Assembly (NCBI RefSeq): GCF_003112455.1
Contig: NZ_BDQX01000339.1
Coordinates: 36,534 to 100,533, forward strand
Direction: 5' to 3'
DNA: 64,000 bases
Source of the DNA: Paenibacillus agaridevorans
Lineage (GTDB): Bacteria > Bacillota > Bacilli > Paenibacillales > Paenibacillaceae
Numbering within the stretch: the first letter of the stretch is position 1; every line of letters begins with the position of its first letter. The notes below the pieces were generated by a model. The model had not been told where the DNA came from and did not search any database. It worked only from the letters and a program-made list of their open reading frames with translations. The position numbers were made by a program, and so were the translations under genes. Shown piece after piece: positions 24,575 through 32,187 of this stretch.

Positions 24575-27500
24575 TCAGCTGACGGATGGGCCGGTCGCCA
24601 CTGTCGTGCTGACCGCGTCGGACGTCTTATCCGTCGTCGTGAAGTAGTAAGAATGGATGCCCTTCGACAGTCTCGTGACGAGTCTGTACGCTTTGCCGTC
24701 CGCGTAGTTCGTGTCGCTCGCGTTAACCTCGACCATCTGACGTACGACGCCGTCGATAACGGCCTCCACGACATAAGGCGCTTGGTTATCGGAATCCGTA
24801 TACGTGACATTAAACGTGAAGTTCGTCTGGCTGTTGCCTGTTGCAGCGCTTACGCTGCCTGCGGTTAACGTCGGTGCGGTTCCGCTGGCCGTATTCGTGA
24901 ATTGGAAATCGTCCATGAACATTTCGCCGTAGCCCTTGACCGTCTGCTTCAGCCAAATCGTGAGGACAGCTTTTTTCCTGTTCATGTTAGCCGGAGCCGC
25001 GCTCGTGTCGAACTGTAAGTCGGTCCAGGTGGTAGGGATGCTGATCCAGCCGCCCGTCAAGGAGTAGCTGTTCGTGCCGTCCGATATGGATACCTTCAAG
25101 CGCAGATTCGGATGGTTCGGATTCTTCACCTTCATGTTAACGTAACGGTAGCCGTCCACGTTAAACGATTCGTTCCAGTGCTGGAACCTGGCCTCGGAGC
25201 TAGTCTGGGAAGGATTCTGCGTAAACTTGCCGACGTTATTTCCAGGTGTATCCAGAACTTTGGAGAACGTGCCTTCGTTGTTGCCGCCGTTCTGGTTCCA
25301 CCAGTTCACCCAGTGGTGTCCGATCGAGCCCCATACCCCTTTGCCGTCGAAATTATCGAATAGCAGCGGATGCGACGGATCCGGAAGCGGCCGGGCAACC
25401 GTATAGTGCATATGGCTGAACGAATAGTTGCCCGAGGTATCGTTTCCTCGAATCCTCATAATGTGATTGGAGAGCGGATTGAGTGCGCTGGTGTCGAATG
25501 TGTACTTATAGGCAGCGCCGTCTAACGTCATCGGCACATAAGCACCGCCTGTTCTCACTTCGGGCGTACCGGCGTTGGTGCTGGTGAATACCGTGACATC
25601 GCCGCGTACGTAATCCCCGATAATCGGGCTTAACACTTGTAGCTCAGGCAGATTCGATGGAGAGGTTGCGGCATTGTTAATCGTGCTTAGTCCCATAACC
25701 GTGTACAGCATGCCTGCCTGGATGTTGATGCTGTACTCGTTGTAACGCCATTGGTTCATATTGTCCGCGCCTTGGTACCTGTCTTCGTACCAAGGACTGA
25801 TGCTATAAAAATCCTTCGTATTTTTGATATTCGCTCCGCTTACCATTGCACCGGGGATAACAACGCCTTGGCCTGCGGAGTTGCCGGCTTCTTCATCCAG
25901 GCGGGTATGCAGGAAGTCGACATAATCCGATCCGATGCCGGACACCCAGCTAATATTCCATGGATTCTGCCCGTAAACCCAGTACATCGCTCTCTGAATG
26001 ACGCGGAGCGTGTCGGGATCGCCGAAGAGCTCGTAGTACCGCATCATATCCCCGATATAGGACATAAGCGGCTCGTTTACGCCGAAGTTGCTGAATTGGT
26101 TCATGACGCCGTACGGCGTATCGTCCATTAGCGACAAGACGTAGTGGAACTGCTGATCAAGCAGGTTCTTAATATGCGCTTGCGTCGCCGTATCGGCTAC
26201 CGGATAGAATTCGGCGAGCGCAATCGGCCGCATGCTCCAATACGCCGTCGAGCTCAAATCGTCGAACGTGAGGGCGCTCGCGGCAGCCGTTGCCGCATTC
26301 TTGTAAGCTACATCGTTCGTAAGCAGGTACATCTCGACATCCGCGAAAATTTTCGATTTGTTGGGATCCCCGTGCTGTGGAGTGGTGGTCAGATTGGCGG
26401 CCATGAAGTCGTACATCGTAATGGCTGCCGCTTCATATTCGTTGGCGGAAGCGGTGAGATCCGTGATGAGAGACGTCGGTACATCTCCTTCGGCGATTGC
26501 CGTACGGATCGCGCGCGCTGTCGCCGCGAGCGTTGCCGCGCCTTTGCCCGATCCTTCGACGCTGAGTACGTCGGTACGAAGCTTCCGGTCGTCCGAATTG
26601 CCCGGAATGCCATCGGTTTCTTTGTTCGGATGCACAAAGGCGCCATGATGGGAAATGTTGTACATTGCGCCGTCGAACAAGTTGGCAAACTTCACCAGAT
26701 AATCGCTGGCAAACATCGCTTCGTCGATGAGGTCGGGAATATCGTTATTGTCGTTATCGAATTTGACGCTGGGCGAGTCGACGTTCCGGAGATAAGCCAA
26801 GACGATTTCCGCGCCTACCCATTGATTGGCCCCGTACTTGCCGTAGTCGCCTGCGTCATAATGCCCGCCTGTCAGGTTGTAGCTTGTCGTGCCGTCCAGG
26901 CTGATGGCGTCATCGAGATGTCCTGCAGGGTGGAACACTTTATCCGACGGCGGGATGGTGCTGTACCCCGGAGGATAGGCATCGGATGTCGCCACGCTGG
27001 CGCGTTGGATCCGATAAAAGGCGGTCATTTCATCCTTGTAGTCGTCCCATACATTGTCCGTGATCGGGAACGGGAAGGAGGAAATGCCGTTCGTCTTTAT
27101 GGTGTAGTTATCGCCGATCGTCTTAATGTTAGGGAATTCGACGACGTAGACATATTTGCCCCATGTCATCCCTTTGTACGTCATGTGCCCGGAGTGGAGC
27201 GAAGTATTCGAGCCGTCAAGGATCTGGTAGCTGGTGTCGGACAGGAAGGTCGTGGAGGTTATGATGGCGTTCTTATAATCGTTCGCTCCGTAGCCGACTT
27301 GGCTCACGAGGACATCGACGATGTTCGACGATTGCGCAACGGTCGGCGAGCTTTGAGGCGTCGTGGTTGCGGCAGGGGAAGAACCGTCGGCCGCTCGGAA
27401 GTAATAGGATGTCGTGCCGACTGGCAGCTTCGACAAGTAGATGTAGTCCTTGCCGTCGGCGTAGTTCGTGTCCGTGAAGTCGGCCTCACGCATGTTATAA

Positions 27501-28258
27501 GCTTTGTCTCCGAAAACCACCTGCATCGCGATTGGCTTGTTGTTATCGGCATCCGTATAAGTCGCCTTGAAGGTATAGGTTGTATTCTGATTGTTGATCG
27601 TGCCCGAGTTGGACGTAAGCGGCGCGGCCGACAGCGTAGGCGAGCTGCCAGTATTGTCTGTCGTGCCCGTAATGTGATCCATCAGGATTTCTCCGTAGCC
27701 GGTAGCCGTTTGCTTGAGCCAAACTTCGAAGCGGATCCTCTTCTTATTGATCTTGGGGCTGAGCGCGTCCAGGTCGATCTGCGTATCGGTCCAAGTCGTC
27801 GGAATCGCAGCGAAACCGCCCGTCATGTCGTAGTTCTTGTAGCCGTCGTTGATGACGATGCGAATGCGGGCGTTGGGATAGCCGGGGTTCTTCATTCTAA
27901 AATTCAAGTAACGGTAGCCAGACAGGTCGACCGTCTGATGCCAGGGCTCGAACTTGGCCAGCGAAGCGCTCGAGGTCGGAGTTTGCGCGAATTTGCCGAC
28001 TTTAAACGTGTCGACCGTCACCTTCGAGAAGGTGCCTGTTCCTCCGGATTGGTTATACCAGTTCTGCCAAGCTTGCTTAAACTCGCCGTTGTTGTCGAAA
28101 TCGTCAAAGATTAGGGGGGTGTTCGGATCCGGGAGCGGTTTGACGGCAGCATACGTTGTTGCAGGAGCCCACACGAGCGCTTGCAGCACGACCGCCAGAC
28201 CCAGTCCGATCAAGAGAAATTTTTTAGCCCGTTCTCCTATGCGGGTGACGCTTGTCAT
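24575..28258 (-). CDS. Secreted glycoside hydrolase family 9 (cellulase-like) with duplicated flanking modules
   Basis: 1227 residues from ATG 28258 (GAGGAGG upstream). A signal peptide ends near ATTYAA. A first module of about 270 residues (PLPDPNTPLIFDDFD ... TNYADGKDYIYL ... TSYYFRAADG) precedes a CelD-N-like Ig domain (VLVSQVGYGANDYKNAIIT) and the (alpha/alpha)6 catalytic domain with GGHYDAGDYGKYG (catalytic aspartates) and NEYSINIQAG (proton donor E). A second copy of the first module follows (PLPDPSHPLLFDNFD ... TNYADGKAYRLV ... HSYYFTTTDK). The modules look like carbohydrate-binding domains joined to Ig-like domains. It should act outside the cell on beta-glucan; no SLH anchor is present. 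Confidence 0.9.
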   Translation of the reverse strand: MTSVTRIGERAKKFLLIGLGLAVVLQALVWAPATTYAAVKPLPDPNTPLIFDDFDNNGEFKQAWQNWYNQSGGTGTFSKVTVDTFKVGKFAQTPTSSASLAKFEPWHQTVDLSGYRYLNFRMKNPGYPNARIRIVINDGYKNYDMTGGFAAIPTTWTDTQIDLDALSPKINKKRIRFEVWLKQTATGYGEILMDHITGTTDNTGSSPTLSAAPLTSNSGTINNQNTTYTFKATYTDADNNKPIAMQVVFGDKAYNMREADFTDTNYADGKDYIYLSKLPVGTTSYYFRAADGSSPAATTTPQSSPTVAQSSNIVDVLVSQVGYGANDYKNAIITSTTFLSDTSYQILDGSNTSLHSGHMTYKGMTWGKYVYVVEFPNIKTIGDNYTIKTNGISSFPFPITDNVWDDYKDEMTAFYRIQRASVATSDAYPPGYSTIPPSDKVFHPAGHLDDAISLDGTTSYNLTGGHYDAGDYGKYGANQWVGAEIVLAYLRNVDSPSVKFDNDNNDIPDLIDEAMFASDYLVKFANLFDGAMYNISHHGAFVHPNKETDGIPGNSDDRKLRTDVLSVEGSGKGAATLAATARAIRTAIAEGDVPTSLITDLTASANEYEAAAITMYDFMAANLTTTPQHGDPNKSKIFADVEMYLLTNDVAYKNAATAAASALTFDDLSSTAYWSMRPIALAEFYPVADTATQAHIKNLLDQQFHYVLSLMDDTPYGVMNQFSNFGVNEPLMSYIGDMMRYYELFGDPDTLRVIQRAMYWVYGQNPWNISWVSGIGSDYVDFLHTRLDEEAGNSAGQGVVIPGAMVSGANIKNTKDFYSISPWYEDRYQGADNMNQWRYNEYSINIQAGMLYTVMGLSTINNAATSPSNLPELQVLSPIIGDYVRGDVTVFTSTNAGTPEVRTGGAYVPMTLDGAAYKYTFDTSALNPLSNHIMRIRGNDTSGNYSFSHMHYTVARPLPDPSHPLLFDNFDGKGVWGSIGHHWVNWWNQNGGNNEGTFSKVLDTPGNNVGKFTQNPSQTSSEARFQHWNESFNVDGYRYVNMKVKNPNHPNLRLKVSISDGTNSYSLTGGWISIPTTWTDLQFDTSAAPANMNRKKAVLTIWLKQTVKGYGEMFMDDFQFTNTASGTAPTLTAGSVSAATGNSQTNFTFNVTYTDSDNQAPYVVEAVIDGVVRQMVEVNASDTNYADGKAYRLVTRLSKGIHSYYFTTTDKTSDAVSTTVATGPSVS

Positions 28259-28599
28259 AAAAATACCTCCTCTACATAATGGAAAATCATTTTGCGGCAT
28301 TGCGATTTGACTAAATTACGTTCCATGCAAATCTCAATAGCGTGGCGTAAGGTGCTGAATGAGCCAACCCTCCCTAAACTTAGTAATCGCTTACAAGATA
28401 TAGATTAGTAGATTCTTAGAGACATGACCATGAGGTATATAAGCATCGATGTGATCTAATTGAGTAGGTCCTGCTTAGCGTGCGGGGCTGAGCCGGCTAG
28501 AGTGCAACGCCTGGAAAGACGAACCGCACCAATAGAAAACAGGCTGGCTCCCGGGTTATAGTACAACCTGAGAGTCAGCCTGTTTATATGGAATAAAGA
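28259..28599. other. Intergenic region between GH9 and SLH protein genes
   Basis: About 340 bases. It holds the GH9 ribosome site, no convincing -35/-10 pair, and the SLH gene terminator at 28537-28585. No reading frame worth reporting. Confidence 0.5.
28537..28585 (-). terminator. Terminator of the SLH protein gene
   Basis: AAACAGGCTG (28537-28546) and CAGCCTGTTT (28576-28585) form a stem whose loop contains a further partial stem (CTCCCGGGTT/AACCTGAGAG). The minus-strand tail is TTTTC. Confidence 0.7.
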
Positions 28600-30192
28600 T
28601 TAGGTAGGGAATGAGAACGTCAGTATGATCTGCTGTACATTGCCTGCACTGTCGCGTAGGTTACCATTGACTACGAGTCCGTTGGAAGTAGCCTGGTTCG
28701 CGAGAAACGAGGCAGAGATGCCGTCATCCTGCGGGTCGATTGTGTCATCAAGGAAGGTGATAAGATTAAGCGGATTCGAGCCCGCCGACAACGGTTGCGT
28801 CAGCATTGACGAAAGGCTGGTCAGGTCAATGTCGCCAATCTTGGTAATCGTCAACGTACTTGCTTCGCTGACACTAATCGTGCCGCCAATCAGTTTGTCT
28901 GTAACGTCCAGTTCGATCGTTCCGCTGTTGCCGCCCGATATCGTCACCGTCTTCGAAGTCGTAGGAGACCCGGAGAGTGTAATCGTTGCCCCTGTAATCG
29001 TTGGCGCTGTCGTATCTGTGTAAACAGGAGTTGTCGGCACAGTCGTCGGCACAGTCGTCACACGCTCCTCGATGCTCGGGTCGATTAGGCTGAGCTTGTC
29101 GTAAGTCGGAACATCCTGCACGTCGGACAACTTGACCTGGATCGGCGCGTCAGGCAGCTTCATTGTCTCGCTTAGATGCTTGTCGGCATTTTGCTTAACG
29201 TTGCCGTTCGAGTCGACGGTCACCGTTGTGGCGTCGAACAGTGTGCCCGCGGTCAGATAGGAGCCCCATTGGCGGGTAAGCGGCAAGTTAAGTTGCTGAA
29301 TCTTTAGAAGCGGGCTGTCTTTACTAACGATTCCGGAGTCGATGGCTTTGTCGATCAGCCTGTCCGCATCCTGCAACGAATCAGCGGGATAGCCGAGCGC
29401 TAGCAGATAAGCGCGCAGTACTTCCGCGAAGGTCGGTGGCGCGTTCAGTTGTAAACTTGCGGCATCAAATTTGCCATTCGTCATCGAGTCGAGCGCTTGC
29501 AGCACGTCTTCCTTCGTCATTGAATTCTGAGGACCGAATTGATCTCCATTAGCGGAGAAGGTTCCGAGCGCCAACAGCTTGCCGATCGCTGGCTTGTTTT
29601 CATTCTCAACGGCTTTGATATCCGTTTGCAGTTCGTCCGTGGCATAGGAGCTGACAACCAGAGCTTCGCGTTTGGCTGGTGCAGTGAAATCTGTAACACC
29701 TGCAATGAGTCCGGCATTAACCGCAGCTGCCACATATCCCTTCGCCCAATCCGACACGCCTCCCACAACAGCGTTAGTATCTGTCTGAATCCCTAGTGCA
29801 CGGACCATCACGGCGGCGAGCTGTTCCTGGGTAACATTGCCGCTAGGGTTAAAGTTGCCGCCTCCTACGCCTTCTATCAGGCCGGCTTTCTTGGCGGCTT
29901 CAATATATCCCGTTGCCCAGTTGTCGGCACTTACATCATTGAAAGTGCTAGTGACAGGGTTACTGTCGACTTTCAGACCGGTTAATAATGCTGCGACTTT
30001 GGCGAATTGGGCACGCGTCATATTCTGATCGAGCGCCGATGTGCCGGTGCTATCCATACCGTCAAAAATCCCTTTTGCTTTCAATGCATCAAACTTCTGT
30101 TGTGCAGTCAACTCTGTGGCCGCGCTGGCCAAGCCGGAAAATGCGCCCATTGTAAGCAACGCTGACAATGCGATTGTTGCTATTCTCTTCAT
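28600..30192 (-). CDS. SLH-domain surface protein
   Basis: 530 residues. A signal peptide (MKRIATIALSALLTMGAFS, cleavage near ASA-AT) is followed by SLH repeats (about 28-180: MTRAQFAKVAALLTGL, VFNDVS-like TFNDVSADNWATGYIEAAKKAGLIEGVGGGNFNP, TQEQLAAVMVRALG). A helical region follows with another SLH-like end (MTKEDVLQALDSM), then a Thr/Val-rich linker (TTVPTTVPTTP) and a beta-rich C-terminal domain with Ig-like character. It is anchored to the wall by the SLH repeats. AAGGAGTAAATT precedes ATG 30192. Function beyond surface display is unknown. Confidence 0.88.
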   Translation of the reverse strand: MKRIATIALSALLTMGAFSGLASAATELTAQQKFDALKAKGIFDGMDSTGTSALDQNMTRAQFAKVAALLTGLKVDSNPVTSTFNDVSADNWATGYIEAAKKAGLIEGVGGGNFNPSGNVTQEQLAAVMVRALGIQTDTNAVVGGVSDWAKGYVAAAVNAGLIAGVTDFTAPAKREALVVSSYATDELQTDIKAVENENKPAIGKLLALGTFSANGDQFGPQNSMTKEDVLQALDSMTNGKFDAASLQLNAPPTFAEVLRAYLLALGYPADSLQDADRLIDKAIDSGIVSKDSPLLKIQQLNLPLTRQWGSYLTAGTLFDATTVTVDSNGNVKQNADKHLSETMKLPDAPIQVKLSDVQDVPTYDKLSLIDPSIEERVTTVPTTVPTTPVYTDTTAPTITGATITLSGSPTTSKTVTISGGNSGTIELDVTDKLIGGTISVSEASTLTITKIGDIDLTSLSSMLTQPLSAGSNPLNLITFLDDTIDPQDDGISASFLANQATSNGLVVNGNLRDSAGNVQQIILTFSFPT

Positions 30193-30370
30193 AATTTACT
30201 CCTTCACTTACAAATTTGGTTGGTTGTGTTGCAAATACTATGTAATTACTGGAATAATTTCATTGTAGCATGTCAAATTGCGTCGAAGCTACACCTATTT
30301 TGTTGCAGGCTGAACGCCCCAACTGCATATAACCTGTGCTGTCTGATTTGTCCGGAAATTGGTCGGAGGC

Positions 30371-30430
30371 TATGATCAAGTGGGCTGGTTGGGTCAGCGG
30401 CTACCCGGACGGCAGCTTCAAGCCGAACCT
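30371..30430 (+). pseudogene. SLH-repeat remnant
   Basis: Twenty codons read AMIKWAGWVSGYPDGSFKPN, the core of an SLH repeat, without the start or rest of a gene. The same frame soon loses similarity. It lies between the divergent SLH gene and the sigma factor, on the opposite strand to the SLH gene. Confidence 0.6.
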
Positions 30431-30490
30431 GCGTCACAAACGGCATTGTCGGGTGTTATACAGACATAAAGGCTGAAAGGAGGGAATGCG

Positions 30491-31138
30491 ATGGAGCTTG
30501 AGGCGGAACGGGAACGAGAAGAGGCTTCCGACGAAGGGCTCATTCGCGCCGTACGGGAAGGGGCGACTGAACGATACGAGGCACTCATTGAAAAGTACCA
30601 GCAGCGATTGTACATCTACTGCTATCATCTGCTGATGCAGCGGGAGGAAGCGGAGGATGCGGTGCAAGAGGTATTCATTAAAGGTTACGAGAAGCTGTCG
30701 CAGTTTGTGTATAACCAATCTTTTGCAGCGTGGCTATATAAGATCGCCTATCATCATTGCTTGAATGTGCTGCGTAAGCGGCGAAGAACGGCGCTGCTGT
30801 CGAAGTTGCTCAAACCGCTTGGCCATGAAGGTGCGGACGACGGGTATGCAGAGGCGAGACGGAAGGAAGTTGCGTTGCAAAGCGAGCTTGCGCTAGGGCG
30901 GCTTACGGTTGTCGAGCGGTCGCTTATCGTGCTTAGAGTAATAGAGGGAAAATCGTATGAAGAGATTGGACAATCGTTTCCCCAATCGCCTGCCGCGCTG
31001 CGCAAAAAAGTGGAGCGTGCCAAATTAAAGCTCAAGCGAATATGGATGGAATTGGAGGGGGATGTAGATGGAGAAGCAACAAAATATGCAATGGCAAGAG
31101 AATCTGAGCGCATTGGAAGAGCGATTGCCCCGGATTGA
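30491..31138 (+). CDS. ECF-type RNA polymerase sigma factor
   Basis: 215 residues. Region 2 (YEALIEKYQQRLYIYCYHLLMQREEAEDAVQEVFIKGYEKL ... FAAWLYKIAYHHCLNVLRKRRR, about 30-95) binds the -10 element and core polymerase; region 4 (LTVVERSLIVLRVIEGKSYEEIGQSFPQSPAALRKKVERAKLKLKR, about 138-182) binds the -35 element. AAAGGAGGG precedes ATG 30491. The last 24 codons overlap the next gene, a membrane protein that is probably its anti-sigma factor, so the two are translationally linked. Confidence 0.9.
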   Translation: MELEAEREREEASDEGLIRAVREGATERYEALIEKYQQRLYIYCYHLLMQREEAEDAVQEVFIKGYEKLSQFVYNQSFAAWLYKIAYHHCLNVLRKRRRTALLSKLLKPLGHEGADDGYAEARRKEVALQSELALGRLTVVERSLIVLRVIEGKSYEEIGQSFPQSPAALRKKVERAKLKLKRIWMELEGDVDGEATKYAMARESERIGRAIAPD

Positions 31139-31976
31139 TGTGACCGATCGCGTGATGGAGGCGATTCGCAGCAAGAGCGGGAGCGGGCAAAGACTGGAGT
31201 CGGACCGGTATCCGATCAAACGAAAGAGCGGCAAGGCATTGTACGTTTCGTTTATCGCGGCGGCTGTTATTTTTGCATGCGGCTTTGGATATGCTGCGGT
31301 ATCGTGGAAGCTGTTTGCCCCGGACGGGGCGGTTTCTTTGGAAATGATCAGCGTTTCACCAAATGATGTATCGATAGAACCTATCGGTCCGGAATTGCGG
31401 GATATGCTGCATGAAGGAGAAGCGGGAGTTTTTTATTTGAGGGATCAAAATCGATATATCGGGCTCGCGCATGAGCGGGAATATGGCGAATTGGAATTTG
31501 AGCAATTTGCAGCCGAAACCGGCACACATAAGCCGTTGCGCGAACTGGGAGACGGCTTTATTTTCCATCAGGGAACGCTTATGCATGATTTGAACAAGCT
31601 GGCGCCCGACTTGAACTGGGGGGACCCGGACGGGGATGAAAGTGTCAGCTTGCGCAAGGTGCCGCTTGGCAGAACCGTCGGGTATAGCGCGGTATATCGC
31701 GATGACAGCGGGCATCAATTGACGTTGAGCGCCTGGTACAACATACCTGAGCGGCAGATTTATTCAAGCGAATTGGATAAACTGGTTAAGGAAAAAGTGA
31801 CGATCGGCGAAATAGAGGCATTCTATCTGAAGGGGAAAGACAGCGATATGCAAAGGATGGCTTGGGCGGAAGGCGAAGGAGAGCTGCACGTATATTATCA
31901 GTTGTTCGATTCGGCGATGGATAAGCTCCCGCGAGAGCGATTGGTCGAAGTCGCGGCTGCTATAGTGGGACAATAA
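31068..31976 (+). CDS. Probable membrane anti-sigma factor
   Basis: 302 residues. The N-terminal cytoplasmic part (about 1-60, WQENLSALEERLPRIDVTDRVMEAIRSKS) precedes one transmembrane helix (about 64-85, ALYVSFIAAAVIFACGFGYAAVS) and a 215-residue outer domain. This layout, and the 71-base overlap with the sigma gene (start ATG 31068 after GGAGGGGGAT), support an anti-sigma role with an external sensor. No zinc-binding HxxxCxxC motif is present, so it is not of the ZAS class. The signal is unknown. Confidence 0.75.
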   Translation: MEKQQNMQWQENLSALEERLPRIDVTDRVMEAIRSKSGSGQRLESDRYPIKRKSGKALYVSFIAAAVIFACGFGYAAVSWKLFAPDGAVSLEMISVSPNDVSIEPIGPELRDMLHEGEAGVFYLRDQNRYIGLAHEREYGELEFEQFAAETGTHKPLRELGDGFIFHQGTLMHDLNKLAPDLNWGDPDGDESVSLRKVPLGRTVGYSAVYRDDSGHQLTLSAWYNIPERQIYSSELDKLVKEKVTIGEIEAFYLKGKDSDMQRMAWAEGEGELHVYYQLFDSAMDKLPRERLVEVAAAIVGQ

Positions 31977-32002
31977 TTTAGAGTCATCGTTGCTTCGGTG
32001 GT

Positions 32003-32050
32003 GAGAATAGAGAGAATCCAGTGGCGACTGGTGACGAAAAGAAGGCCTAA
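32003..32050 (+). repeat. Sulfurtransferase tail repeat, copy 5 (shortest)
   Basis: Encodes ENRENPVATGDEKKA and stops. Only the ENPVATGDE part is recognisable, so it is the weakest copy. It lies just after the anti-sigma gene and 18 bases before a perfect 12-bp hairpin. Confidence 0.5.
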
Positions 32051-32067
32051 TCGACATTAATTAACTC

Positions 32068-32104
32068 GAAGTACATTGCTCATGTGGCAATGTACTTCTT
32101 TTTG
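32068..32104 (+). terminator. Terminator after the sigma/anti-sigma operon
   Basis: GAAGTACATTGC (32068-32079) and GCAATGTACTTC (32087-32098) form a perfect 12-bp stem with a 7-base loop, followed by TTTTT. Confidence 0.88.
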
Positions 32105-32187
32105 AGCTGTCTGACGTGACAGTTAGCTTGAATTTTACCTCTCGGCCTGCTAAGTCCTAGCACATACTTCTTATGTCAGGATCTTGC

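Noticed and set aside
26144-28114. A 656-codon open frame on the + strand opposite the GH9 gene
   Set aside because: It is the mirror of a well-supported GH9 coding region; the translation has no recognisable domain and is rich in R, V and G as expected of antisense frames in this composition.
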